This document shows, piece after piece, positions 9,312 to 17,720 of a stretch of 64,000 nt of DNA. Source of the DNA: Saprospiraceae bacterium (GTDB lineage: Bacteria; Bacteroidota; Bacteroidia; Chitinophagales; Saprospiraceae); the NCBI GenBank assembly GCA_013214355.1, contig JABSSL010000009.1, positions 1 to 64,000 of the forward strand, given 5' to 3'. Position 1 is the first letter of the stretch, and each line of letters opens with the position of its first letter. The translations under genes and the position numbers were made by a program. The notes beneath the pieces are model-generated. The model saw only the letters and a list, made by a program, of their open reading frames with translations, was not told the origin of the DNA and made no database searches.

Positions 9312-10106
9312 ATGAAAAAGTCGGATAATAGGAAGGATGATCGAGCTAAGGAAAAAGTTGGTTCCGGAGCGGAAGTAGGGATGCGACTGAATAAGTACGT
9401 AGCACATTGTGGGGTAGCTTCGCGTCGAGCTGCTGCAGACTTGATCAAGCAAGGGCGCGTTGCCGTTAATGGGAAGATAGAAAAAGCGCCCGGCTATCAG
9501 ATCGAGGTAGGGGATGTGGTGACTTTTGACGGAAAAAAATTGCAGCCAGAAGAACGTCAGGTTTACATCCTTATGAATAAACCGAAAGACGCGATTACTA
9601 CGGTGAAAGATGAAAGGGGGAGAAGAACCGTAATTGATCTCTTAAGAGGTAAGATTAAAGAACGGATCTTTCCCGTTGGCCGACTAGATAGAGAAACGAC
9701 GGGACTACTTCTGCTCACTAATGATGGTGATCTAGCAGAAAAAATGACCCACCCTCGGTACCAAATGAAGAAGGTATACTATGCCAGTCTTGATAAAGAA
9801 TTACATCCTGCGGATTTGAAGAAGATAGAGAAAGGTCTACAATTGGAAGATGGTCCTGTACAGGTGGATTGGGTAGAATATTTGCCGAAGCAAGCCAAGA
9901 CCGAAGTAGGACTTGAAATTCATGTGGGAAGAAATCGGATCGTCCGCCGTATTTTTGAGCACCTTGGTTATCATGTTAGGCGACTGGATCGGGTCTACTT
10001 GGGGGGCTTGACCAAAAAGGATTTAAAAAGAGGTTGGTGGCGGCATTTGACCCAACAAGAAATTATAATGCTGAAGCATTTCAATAAGCAGCGGGACAAT
10101 AAGTAG
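9312..10106 (+). CDS. rluB: Ribosomal large-subunit pseudouridine synthase (RsuA/RluB family)
   Basis: This enzyme isomerises uridine to pseudouridine in rRNA. The protein has a basic N-terminal tail, an S4 RNA-binding domain (MRLNKYVAHCGVASRR, about residues 24-70) and the family signature GRLDRETTGLLLLTNDG with catalytic D126. The RRIFEHLGYHVRRLDRV segment near the C-terminus fits RluB/RsuA. The ATG at 9312 is chosen rather than an in-frame TTG at 9297. The gene diverges from the FG-GAP protein with a 42-bp gap and ends at a strong terminator. RluB is more likely than RsuA or RluF from overall form, but that assignment is not certain. Confidence 0.9.
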   Translation: MKKSDNRKDDRAKEKVGSGAEVGMRLNKYVAHCGVASRRAAADLIKQGRVAVNGKIEKAPGYQIEVGDVVTFDGKKLQPEERQVYILMNKPKDAITTVKDERGRRTVIDLLRGKIKERIFPVGRLDRETTGLLLLTNDGDLAEKMTHPRYQMKKVYYASLDKELHPADLKKIEKGLQLEDGPVQVDWVEYLPKQAKTEVGLEIHVGRNRIVRRIFEHLGYHVRRLDRVYLGGLTKKDLKRGWWRHLTQQEIIMLKHFNKQRDNK

Positions 10107-10121
10107 TATTGTTCCGCAAGT

Positions 10122-10167
10122 GAAGAAGCGCGGCATCGACAGGATTCGATGCCGCGCTTCTTCTTTT
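10122..10167 (+). terminator. Strong intrinsic terminator of the pseudouridine synthase gene
   Basis: A perfect 18-bp inverted repeat (10122-10139 with 10146-10163, loop of six) is followed by TTTT, 15 nt after the stop codon. Confidence 0.88.
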
Positions 10168-10391
10168 ACCTTCCTGTTAAGCCTACCCATAAATCCCATA
10201 TAGTTAGGCGTTCAAGGCGCTGCCATACAAAATTATACATTCTATTTCTACGACTCCAGGAGCTACTCCTTAGCTTTTACTACAAATCTGTCTTATGCTG
10301 CTGGCATGGGGCACATCTTCTGCTTGCTCGCTGCGGTTGATTACTTTGGAGGCCTTTGATATCCATCTTATATTTGGAGGAAAAGCTCAAC

Positions 10392-11201
10392 ATGAAAATA
10401 GATAATGACGTAGATTATACCGCCAAAAAGATAGATGGATCGATAACTATAGATGGAAACGTACAGAAATCCATTTGGCAGGATGCTAACTGGAGTCCAA
10501 GATTTGTAGATATGGTGAGTGGCCAGCCAGGACTATACAATACACAGGTGGCCATTCTTTGGAATGAGACTCACCTCTACATTGCGTTTGAAGCGGAGGA
10601 ACCACTGGTAGAAGCTAAGCTGACAGAACGGGATAGTATCGTCTTTTTAGAGAATGACTTGGAGGTATTTATTGATGGAGGAAGCTGTTATTATGAGCTA
10701 GAGGTAAATGCCGCCAATACCATTTACGAAGTCTTCTTTATCTGGAAAGATACTTTTCTTGATCATAGTAAATTTGACATTCCACAATTTGATGTGCATC
10801 AAGAACAAGCCTATACATTTGGTGGTGATTACGATCGCACCGGGGCGTCTTTCTGGAAAGGGACACACCCAAGAGGAATCCGTTGGGCGTTTACTAATTA
10901 TGATATGACAGGTCTGGAAACTGCGGTAAAAGTAGATGGCGTTTTAAATGATAACAACCATATTGATGAAGGCTGGAGCTTAGAAATTGGCATTCCCTGG
11001 AGTAGTTTAGATTTGTTAGCCGATGGGCGTAGCCTACCTCCTTCTCATGGGGATATTTGGAGAATGTTCTTAGGCCGATTTCAAAAACTTGTCCTGAGCG
11101 GGCAAGCAGTAAAGCCACATCCGGCTATGGTTTTGAGCAGCCATGGGATATATGATACGCATCTACCTGAAAAATGGAGTCGCATAGCATTTAGTCATTG
11201 A
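10392..11201 (+). CDS. CBM9-like carbohydrate-binding family protein
   Basis: The protein of about 269 residues matches the CBM9-like (DOMON-like beta-sandwich) family of Bacteroidota: an early IDGNVQKSIWQDANW motif, then VAILWNETHLYIAFEAEEP, a FLENDLEVFID strand and a closing GWSLEIGIPWSSL plus W-R-MFLGRFQ. There is no signal peptide, so as annotated it is cytoplasmic, unusual for this mostly secreted family. The ATG at 10392 follows GGAGG at 10376-10380; an upstream in-frame ATG at 10356 would place the GGAGG inside the gene. The ligand is unknown. Confidence 0.8.
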   Translation: MKIDNDVDYTAKKIDGSITIDGNVQKSIWQDANWSPRFVDMVSGQPGLYNTQVAILWNETHLYIAFEAEEPLVEAKLTERDSIVFLENDLEVFIDGGSCYYELEVNAANTIYEVFFIWKDTFLDHSKFDIPQFDVHQEQAYTFGGDYDRTGASFWKGTHPRGIRWAFTNYDMTGLETAVKVDGVLNDNNHIDEGWSLEIGIPWSSLDLLADGRSLPPSHGDIWRMFLGRFQKLVLSGQAVKPHPAMVLSSHGIYDTHLPEKWSRIAFSH

Positions 11202-11267
11202 GGCTGATCATAACTTGATCTTAGGGCCGATGTCCTAATGGTTTTGGATCGGTAATTTCTTGTTTTT

Positions 11268-11298
11268 CTTGCTATACTACGCCAAGCTTTTACCTTTG
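11268..11298 (+). promoter_or_regulatory. Promoter of the DUF4377-META lipoprotein gene
   Basis: TTG (11269-11271) and TACCTTTG (11291-11298) are 19 nt apart, matching the Bacteroidota consensus. The predicted start point near 11305 gives a leader of about 50 nt. Confidence 0.6.
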
Positions 11299-11354
11299 CA
11301 ATGCGCTCAGAGTTTTCGCGGAGGCACCTTTAATGGACACAAAAATATTGCTCA

Positions 11355-12029
11355 ATGAGGTATCTGATAGTCATTGTTTTAAGCATAGGATTGCTGGGTA
11401 GTTGCCGATCTGGAAAAGAACCAACCAGCGGCGAGACACCTGCCGTGATTAGCCTTTTGATCGGGCCTGAGAAAGTCGACTGCATCGGGGAGGGACCACA
11501 ACTTTGTTACCTGGTCAAAGAGGAAGAAGGGGCGGAGTGGACCAACTTTTACGGCGAGATTGCTGATTTTGAATATCAAGCAGGTTACAATTATGAAATT
11601 CTGGTAGAAAAGATCAAGATACCAAACCCCATGGCCGATGGCCCTGCCTTTAGGTATCGGCTAATGAAGGTATTGCAGAAGCAGAAGACTACTGGATCCA
11701 TCCTGCATGACATTTGGATCGTTCAAGCCTTGGAGGGAGAGGCTTTAAAGAAAGGGACCAGCCTACCCCGATTAGAGTTGATGCCAGCGGATGGAAGAAT
11801 GATTGGTTATACGGGTTGCAATAACCTGAATTCTCGACTGAAGGTCGCCGCGCTTCGGATCGCTTTCACGGATATTTCATTCACAGAGAAGTATTGCGAG
11901 GGACGCATGGATACAGAAGGTACTTTTATTAAAGCTTTGGAAAGGGTGGATCGCTATGAGGTGCGGAATCTAGAGTTGATCTTGTTTGCAGGTGAGGTGG
12001 AGATGGTGAGGTTGAGAAAAGTGGATTAG
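11355..12029 (+). CDS. DUF4377 and META domain lipoprotein
   Basis: A 224-residue predicted lipoprotein: signal peptide 1-16 with lipobox LLGSC (Cys17). An N-terminal DUF4377 domain follows (about 30-110, with VDCIGEGPQLCYLVKEEEG and FEYQAGYNYEILV) and then a META/HslJ domain (about 125-220, with RMIGYTGCNNLNS and the paired cysteine in EKYCEG). META proteins are envelope proteins tied to stress or drug tolerance in some bacteria, but no specific role can be assigned here. The gene reads toward the nitrilase with a 44-bp gap and could be cotranscribed. Confidence 0.85.
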   Translation: MRYLIVIVLSIGLLGSCRSGKEPTSGETPAVISLLIGPEKVDCIGEGPQLCYLVKEEEGAEWTNFYGEIADFEYQAGYNYEILVEKIKIPNPMADGPAFRYRLMKVLQKQKTTGSILHDIWIVQALEGEALKKGTSLPRLELMPADGRMIGYTGCNNLNSRLKVAALRIAFTDISFTEKYCEGRMDTEGTFIKALERVDRYEVRNLELILFAGEVEMVRLRKVD

Positions 12030-12073
12030 TGATAAAGCAGTATGAGTAAAGTTTATAGAACGTAAACTAAAAT

Positions 12074-13030
12074 ATGGCAAATTCAGATTTATTGAAAATA
12101 GGCTTGGCTCAGATGACACCAGTTTGGCTAAATAGAGAGGGGACCTTGCTGAAAATGGAGGAGTGGGCCAAGGATGCGGGAGAACAGGCCTGCAAGTTGC
12201 TGGTATTCCCTGAGGCATTCGTCCCTGGATATCCATTTTGGCTAGAATTAACCGACGGAGCTCGTTTCAATAATAAACGCCAGAAAGAGCTCCATGCCCA
12301 TTACCTGGATCAAGCCATACAGATTGAGCAGGGACATCTAGAAGGACTTTGTCGGATTGCCGCAGCTTACGAAATGATGATTGTGCTCGGAAGTATCGAG
12401 CGACCAAGCGATAGGGGAGGGCATAGTGTATATTGTTCCATGATCAATATCGGTACGGATGGGCAAGTGCAAAATATTCACCGGAAATTGATGCCAACTT
12501 ATGAGGAACGCTTATGTTGGTCGCCAGGTGATGGTCATGGCCTACGTACCTTCCCGCTAGGTGCCTTTACGGTGGGCGGTCTCAATTGCTGGGAAAACTG
12601 GATGCCATTACCACGGGCGGCCTTATATGGAATGGGAGAGGATTTGCATTTGGCGATTTGGCCTGGGCAGCTGAGGAATACCGAGGATATCACCCCTTTC
12701 CTGGCCAAAGAAGGACGTTCTTATTCCGTCTCTGTATGTAGTTTTATGCGTAGAGATGATATTCCGGACGATATCCCTTATGCGGACCTAATAAAGGAAA
12801 GCAGTCCTGAGATTCTAGCTAATGGGGGGAGTTGCGTGGCTGCACCTAATGGAGATTGGTTGGTAGAGCCAGTAGTAACAGAAGAAAAACTGATCGTGAC
12901 TACCTTAGATCATGCTCGAGTCAGGGAGGAACGCCAGAATTTTGATCCCGTAGGTCACTATTCACGCCCAGATGTTACCCAACTAGTGATTGATAGAACT
13001 CGACAGAGTACCCTAAAGATCAAAGATTGA
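12074..13030 (+). CDS. Nitrilase-family carbon-nitrogen hydrolase
   Basis: The 318-residue protein has the complete nitrilase-superfamily triad: E47 in VFPEAFVPGYPFW, K138 in HRKLMPTYEER and C172 in GGLNCWENWMPL. These motifs, especially PEAF-PGYP and CWENWMPL, are those of true (branch 1) nitrilases that convert nitriles to carboxylic acids and ammonia, rather than amidases or ureidopropionases. It is cytoplasmic and probably forms spiral oligomers like its relatives. The stop codon lies next to that of the convergent ROK kinase. The natural nitrile substrate is not known. Confidence 0.9.
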   Translation: MANSDLLKIGLAQMTPVWLNREGTLLKMEEWAKDAGEQACKLLVFPEAFVPGYPFWLELTDGARFNNKRQKELHAHYLDQAIQIEQGHLEGLCRIAAAYEMMIVLGSIERPSDRGGHSVYCSMINIGTDGQVQNIHRKLMPTYEERLCWSPGDGHGLRTFPLGAFTVGGLNCWENWMPLPRAALYGMGEDLHLAIWPGQLRNTEDITPFLAKEGRSYSVSVCSFMRRDDIPDDIPYADLIKESSPEILANGGSCVAAPNGDWLVEPVVTEEKLIVTTLDHARVREERQNFDPVGHYSRPDVTQLVIDRTRQSTLKIKD

Positions 13031-13031
13031 T

Positions 13032-13994
13032 TTAGGACTTATCAAATTCCTGCCAAGCTAGCGCTGCCGCTCCAAGGATGGCATCGTGCTCTCCGCCTAC
13101 CTCGGAGATCATGAGCTTAACCTTACCACGAAACATATGGAAAAGCCTCTCTTCCATGGCTGCCCGGGTGGGATCTAATAGCAAGTCTCCTGCTTTTGTC
13201 AAGCCTCCCGTCAAGATGATGGCTTGCGGACTGAGATAAGCCACCGTATCGGCTAGCTTGGTACCGAGTATCTCCCCAGTATAAGTGAATGCTTCCTGAG
13301 CAATAGTATCACCAGCTAAAGCAGCCTCTGTGATCATTAAGCCCGTAAGTTGGTTATACGAATAGTTGCGCATGACACTTGGGTAGGGAAGATCGGCCAG
13401 TAGCTTGAAAACCGTCCGCTTGATTCCTGTTACCGACACATAAGTTTCTAGGCAACCTTTCAACCCACAATTACACTGACGACCATCGGGACGTACATTG
13501 ACATGCCCCATTTCTCCGGCGATCCCATCTTGTCCCAGCAATAGCTGATTATTCACTACAATCCCACTCCCCAGTCCTGTTCCTAGGGTCAACACTACAA
13601 AGTCCCTGAGGTCTCTTCCCAAGCCATATAGATTTTCACTCAAGGCCGCAGCATTGGCATCATTGGTAATGACGGCGGGTACAGCTAATCTGGCTCCAAT
13701 ATCCTTCGCGAGAGGGACCCGCTTTCCCCAGCTAAAGTTTGGCGGATTCATCATCTGGCCGGTAAAGTAATTGGCGTTAGGTGCCCCAATTCCTACTCCT
13801 TTCACTTCAAGCCCGTCTTGCTGAGACATGATGTCGTCATATACCTTTCCTAATCTATCTATAAATGAGTCGAAGGGGTCTCTGCCTTGGGTGTCGAAGC
13901 GTTGCATGGCTACAACTTCTCCCGTTTCAGAAACTAGGCCAACTTTAGTGGAGGTTCCTCCTAGGTCGATACCGACTACCACCTCTTTTTTCAT
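13032..13994 (-). CDS. ROK-family sugar kinase (glucokinase-like)
   Basis: The 320-residue cytoplasmic kinase has the N-terminal phosphate loop GIDLGGTSTKVGLV (DxGGT at D10), the LGTGLGSGIVVN adenosine segment, the GEMGHVNV motif with its conserved Glu and His, and the zinc-binding C-N-CGLKGCLE signature of ROK proteins. There is no N-terminal HTH, so it is a kinase rather than a ROK repressor. Glucose is the most likely substrate, but N-acetyl sugars are possible. The gene diverges from the TetR module and converges with the nitrilase. Confidence 0.9.
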   Translation of the reverse strand: MKKEVVVGIDLGGTSTKVGLVSETGEVVAMQRFDTQGRDPFDSFIDRLGKVYDDIMSQQDGLEVKGVGIGAPNANYFTGQMMNPPNFSWGKRVPLAKDIGARLAVPAVITNDANAAALSENLYGLGRDLRDFVVLTLGTGLGSGIVVNNQLLLGQDGIAGEMGHVNVRPDGRQCNCGLKGCLETYVSVTGIKRTVFKLLADLPYPSVMRNYSYNQLTGLMITEAALAGDTIAQEAFTYTGEILGTKLADTVAYLSPQAIILTGGLTKAGDLLLDPTRAAMEERLFHMFRGKVKLMISEVGGEHDAILGAAALAWQEFDKS

Positions 13995-14287
13995 CGGATA
14001 TTGCTATTTTTTGGAATGGACTGTAGACCTCTAGAGTATGATCCCTATGCGTCTAAGTATCACTAAGGTTTCATCATTATCGAGGCCTCAGTGGAAGCCC
14101 CTTTTTTGAAAGAAGGCTAAAGATAGGAGATTATGAGAAAAACTTGGCGCTTTTACCGGAAAGTCTGAAAACACGTAAAAAAGGAGGCAAATAATTATCA
14201 AATTCATAAATCTTCACGAGAATATTGGGATGCAGCTCTTTGGAGTAGTTTAGTATGGATGAATGCAAAGAAGACTTGTTGTGATTA

Positions 14288-14305
14288 CTAGACGACTGGT
14301 CGATT
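14288..14305 (+). promoter_or_regulatory. TetR-type operator, copy 1
   Basis: CTAGACGACTGGTCGATT contains the core TAGACGAnTGGTC shared by four sites around this repressor. It lies 76 bp before the repressor start and upstream of the predicted promoter. Confidence 0.7.
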
Positions 14306-14330
14306 TTAACAAAATCTTAACAAATATCCC

Positions 14331-14361
14331 TTGATTTACTAGACGAGTGGTCATATTTTTG
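14331..14361 (+). promoter_or_regulatory. Promoter of the TetR-type repressor gene
   Basis: TTG (14331-14333) and TATTTTTG (14354-14361) are separated by 20 nt, matching the Bacteroidota consensus. Operator copy 2 fills the spacer, so a bound repressor would block RNA polymerase: simple autoregulation. Confidence 0.65.
14339..14356 (+). promoter_or_regulatory. TetR-type operator, copy 2
   Basis: CTAGACGAGTGGTCATAT has the shared core with one change (C to G in the centre). It sits between the -33 and -7 elements of the repressor promoter. Confidence 0.72.
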
Positions 14362-14380
14362 TGTGGCAGAAGGATAGACA

Positions 14381-14995
14381 ATGAAAATTACTGAAAAATA
14401 CGCAGCAAAGAAGGAAGCCATTCTGGAAAAAGGAATGGAGGTGATGTGGTTCAATGGTTACAATGGAACCAGTGTGAAGGATATTGTCAGTGCTGCAGGA
14501 ATTCCGAAGGGGTCATTTTACTTCTACTTTGACTCCAAAGAGGAATTTGCGATTGAAGCCTTGAAATATTATCTGGAATTCACAGAAAAACTATCTGAGC
14601 CAATTATGGAAGATCCGACCTTAGGTCCCATGGAGAAACTGCGGAAACTATTCAAAGTAAGAGTGGATGCAGCCTTCAACATGTTTGATTGCAATTGCGG
14701 TGAATTCCAAGGAGGCTGTTTTATGTCCAATCTAGGGCAGGAAATGTCAGATACCAATGAAAGGATTCGTGAAGCAGTTAACTATGCCATAGAGGAATTC
14801 AAAGGTCCAATCGTGAAGTTGTTGATGGAAGCGCAGATGGCGGGAGAGGCTAAGCAAGATCTGGATCCTAATAAGTTCATGAATTTCCTGGAAAGTACAA
14901 TGCAAGGGGCCATGATGACGGTGAAAGCTAGCCGTGATCCACAGCCCATTCACGATGCAGAGCATTTTCTCTTTGACGTTATACTAAAGCCATAA
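14381..14995 (+). CDS. TetR/AcrR-family repressor, NemR/AcuR-like
   Basis: The 204-residue regulator has a TetR helix-turn-helix at about residues 12-58 (TSVKDIVSAAGIPKGSFYFYF). The ligand domain has three cysteines in DCNCGEFQGGCFMSNLGQE followed by M-S-D-x-NERIREAV, which resembles the region of NemR that carries its electrophile-sensing cysteine. The operators (TAGACGAnTGGTC) also resemble the NemR box TAGACC-N4-GGTCTA. I infer that it represses itself and the RND exporter operon that follows, and that it may respond to electrophiles or hydrophobic compounds by cysteine modification. The gap of 386 bp (13995-14380) holds its promoter and two operators. Confidence 0.9.
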   Translation: MKITEKYAAKKEAILEKGMEVMWFNGYNGTSVKDIVSAAGIPKGSFYFYFDSKEEFAIEALKYYLEFTEKLSEPIMEDPTLGPMEKLRKLFKVRVDAAFNMFDCNCGEFQGGCFMSNLGQEMSDTNERIREAVNYAIEEFKGPIVKLLMEAQMAGEAKQDLDPNKFMNFLESTMQGAMMTVKASRDPQPIHDAEHFLFDVILKP

Positions 14996-15153
14996 GCAAA
15001 CCAACAGTCCCAGCAGGGATGACCAAGTAATATTTTCCAGCTAAACTTAATCTAAGACTATCATCTATTTCCCTTCGGGAGGATAGGTGAGTATAGACTG
15101 CTTGCTGTACACATCAAGCCTAGCAGTCTCATATCTGTTGTATTGATTTATTT

Positions 15154-15171
15154 ATAGACGACTGGTCAATT
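15154..15171 (+). promoter_or_regulatory. TetR-type operator, copy 3
   Basis: ATAGACGACTGGTCAATT is identical over all 18 positions to copy 4, and lies 76 bp before the exporter gene. Confidence 0.72.
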
Positions 15172-15214
15172 ATTTTATGATGCACATAGAATAAACACGT
15201 TTTCTATGCCATAA

Positions 15215-15232
15215 ATAGACGACTGGTCAATT
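15215..15232 (+). promoter_or_regulatory. TetR-type operator, copy 4
   Basis: This is the same 18-bp sequence as copy 3, centred 61 bp further on and ending 15 bp before the exporter start codon, where it would overlap the promoter or transcription start. Confidence 0.72.
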
Positions 15233-15247
15233 ACTTAAACTGCATTC

Positions 15248-17629
15248 ATGAAAACAGAACATTCAAACGACCCACAGGTGTCACCGACCTTCGCAGAGCG
15301 ATTTGGACAATGGGTGATCCGTTGGCGATGGCCGGTCCTGCTAGGCTCTTTGCTGGTAGTCATGGGACTGGGTTATGGTGGTCAATTCCTAGCTTTCAAT
15401 GGAGATTACCACATCTTTTTCAGCAAAGATAATCCACAACTTAACGCCTTTGATGCTTTGCAAGAGAAGTATTCCAAGGATGACAACGTGCTCATTGCCA
15501 TTGAGCCCAAGGATGGTAATGTGTTTACGGCTACAACCTTGGCTGCTTTGGAAGATCTTACTGAGCAGGCTTGGCAAACACCTTATTCTAGCCGAGTGGA
15601 TGGAATCACGAATTTCCAACACACACGTGCCGTAGCGGATGATCTCTATGTTGATGACCTGGTAGAGAATGCCCAGGAAAAGACACCGCAGCAATTGGCA
15701 GAGATCAAACAAATTGCAACTACTGAGCCCAATTTAGTCCATCGGTTGGTGGATGAAAAGGGGACCATTGCAGCCGTCAATATCACGGTAAAACTACCAG
15801 GAGAAAGTCAGACCGAAGAGGATGAAATCACCGCCTATGTAAGAAATATGCTGACTGAATTTGAAAGCCAGCACCCAGATCTTAAGACTTATGCCTCTGG
15901 TATTGTAATGATGACGGCCGCCTTTAAGGAAGCCGCTTCCGGAGACATGGCAACGCTGATTCCCACCATGTTCCTAATCATCATTGTGACGATCTTCCTA
16001 GCTACCCGTAGTTTCACCGCTACTGTATCGACCTTAGTCATTGTGATGTTCTCTATCATGGCCGCCATGGGGTTCGGCGGTTGGATGGGAATGGATCTTA
16101 CACCACCTACCGCTTCTGTACCTACCATTGTACTGACCTTGGCTATTGCGGATAGTATCCATATCCTCATCTCTTTGATTCAGAATATCCGGGCAGGACT
16201 AGATAAGAACTCCGCCATTGTGCAGAGTTTGAAGGTAAATTTCATGCCGGTATTTATCACCAGTTTGACGACAGTCATTGGTTTCTTGACTATGAATTTT
16301 AGTGATGCACCGCCCTTCCGCGAATTAGGAAATATGACTGCTGTAGGTATGGTAGGGGCTTTTGTTTTCTCCGTTACTACGCTGCCTGCATTAATGTCAT
16401 TGCTTCCGGTAAGGCCGCTATCATTTGGTCGGCGCGAAGCTAAGGGGACGAACTGGATGGATCGTTTTGCAGATTGGCTTGTAGCTCGACACCGCCCCGT
16501 AATGTGGCTATCTAGTTTTGCTATCCTAGGAATATCCTTGTTTGCCGTTCAAAACGAAATGAATGATGAATTCGTCAAATATTTTGGCTCCAATATTACT
16601 TTTCGTGCCGACACGGATCACATTAGTCAGCGCTTAACTGGTATTTATAACACTGAGTTTTCGTTGAAAGCGGGAGAAAGTGGCGGCATTAATAATCCCA
16701 CTTATTTGGCAAAACTAGAGGAGTTTGAAGGCTGGTTAAAAGAGCAACCAGAAGTGGTCCATGTGAATACTTTTTCTGAAGTAGCGAAGCGAGTGAATAA
16801 ATCTATGCATGGGGATACTTTGAGCTACTACCAGGTTCCCGCAAATCGGGATGAGGCGGCCCAGTATTTGCTATTGTATGAAATGTCCTTGCCATTTGGG
16901 CTCGATTTGAATAACCAGATCAATGTAGACAAATCGGAATCCCGTTTTACCGTCACTTTGGAAAACATTTCCAGTAACGACTTGATCGCCTTCAATGCGC
17001 GGGCAGAGAACTGGCTGCAGGCCAATGCCCCAGAGAGCATGTTTGACAATGGTACTAGTACCACTACCATGTTCGCCCACTTAGGAAAGCGCCAAATGAA
17101 AAGCATGATTTCGGGTACTGCCTTGGGCTTGATCCTGATTACAATTGTACTCATGTTCGCATTGGGTAGCTTCAAGTATGGGATGCTTAGCCTGATTCCT
17201 AACATCACGCCCATTACCGTTGGCTTTGGACTCTGGGCGGTTAGCGTAGGAATGGTCAATACCGGAATTGCCATTGTCTTCGGGATGACCCTGGGTATTA
17301 TCGTTGACGATACGGTACACTTCATATCCAAATACCTACGAGCACGCCGAGAGCAAGGGAAGGATCCACAGGAAGCCGTCAAATATGCCTTTTCTACCGT
17401 TGGACGTGCCTTAGTGAGCACGACGATAGTCTTGGTGGCAGGCTTCTTCGTCCTGGCACAATCTCAATTCGCGATGAATTCTGGGATGGCCAAAGTCACA
17501 GCTTTGATTATCAGCTTAGCGTTGATTATCGACTTCTTGCTCCTACCTGCCTTATTGATTTTGCTGGGAAGAGGCGAAAAGAATACCGCAGCACAGCTGA
17601 AGGTAAAACCAGCTAGCGTAACTGCTTAA
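15248..17629 (+). CDS. MMPL/RND-superfamily exporter (COG1033 type)
   Basis: The 793-residue inner-membrane protein has the duplicated RND layout: TM1 (about 28-48), a large periplasmic loop (50-225), five TMs (about 228-385), TM7 (about 412-432), a second periplasmic loop (435-620) and five more TMs (625-780). Each half has the sterol-sensing-like signature with an acidic residue in TM4 (LAIADSIHILIS and GIIVDDTVHFISKYL). Single-gene MMPL/HpnN-like exporters move lipids, hopanoids or other hydrophobic molecules using the proton gradient. With the LolA-like and outer-membrane proteins downstream and the repressor upstream, it forms a likely envelope export module. The substrate is not identifiable. 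Confidence 0.9.
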   Translation: MKTEHSNDPQVSPTFAERFGQWVIRWRWPVLLGSLLVVMGLGYGGQFLAFNGDYHIFFSKDNPQLNAFDALQEKYSKDDNVLIAIEPKDGNVFTATTLAALEDLTEQAWQTPYSSRVDGITNFQHTRAVADDLYVDDLVENAQEKTPQQLAEIKQIATTEPNLVHRLVDEKGTIAAVNITVKLPGESQTEEDEITAYVRNMLTEFESQHPDLKTYASGIVMMTAAFKEAASGDMATLIPTMFLIIIVTIFLATRSFTATVSTLVIVMFSIMAAMGFGGWMGMDLTPPTASVPTIVLTLAIADSIHILISLIQNIRAGLDKNSAIVQSLKVNFMPVFITSLTTVIGFLTMNFSDAPPFRELGNMTAVGMVGAFVFSVTTLPALMSLLPVRPLSFGRREAKGTNWMDRFADWLVARHRPVMWLSSFAILGISLFAVQNEMNDEFVKYFGSNITFRADTDHISQRLTGIYNTEFSLKAGESGGINNPTYLAKLEEFEGWLKEQPEVVHVNTFSEVAKRVNKSMHGDTLSYYQVPANRDEAAQYLLLYEMSLPFGLDLNNQINVDKSESRFTVTLENISSNDLIAFNARAENWLQANAPESMFDNGTSTTTMFAHLGKRQMKSMISGTALGLILITIVLMFALGSFKYGMLSLIPNITPITVGFGLWAVSVGMVNTGIAIVFGMTLGIIVDDTVHFISKYLRARREQGKDPQEAVKYAFSTVGRALVSTTIVLVAGFFVLAQSQFAMNSGMAKVTALIISLALIIDFLLLPALLILLGRGEKNTAAQLKVKPASVTA

Positions 17630-17641
17630 AACTAATCGACT

Positions 17642-17684
17642 TGCTGCTGACGATCCATATACCCAATATGGATCGTCAGCAGCA
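17642..17684 (+). other. Perfect long hairpin between exporter and LolA-like gene
   Basis: A perfect 19-bp inverted repeat (17642-17660 with 17666-17684, loop of five) lies 12 nt after the exporter stop codon and 36 nt before the next start codon. No T-run follows, so full termination is unlikely. It may attenuate transcription or protect mRNA ends to adjust expression within the operon. Confidence 0.7.
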
Positions 17685-17720
17685 GCATCAGAACATTAAA
17701 TTTTTCACAACCGTTAGAAT

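Noticed and set aside
10149-10340. Small plus-strand ORF after the pseudouridine synthase gene
   Set aside because: It begins inside the terminator hairpin and resembles no family.
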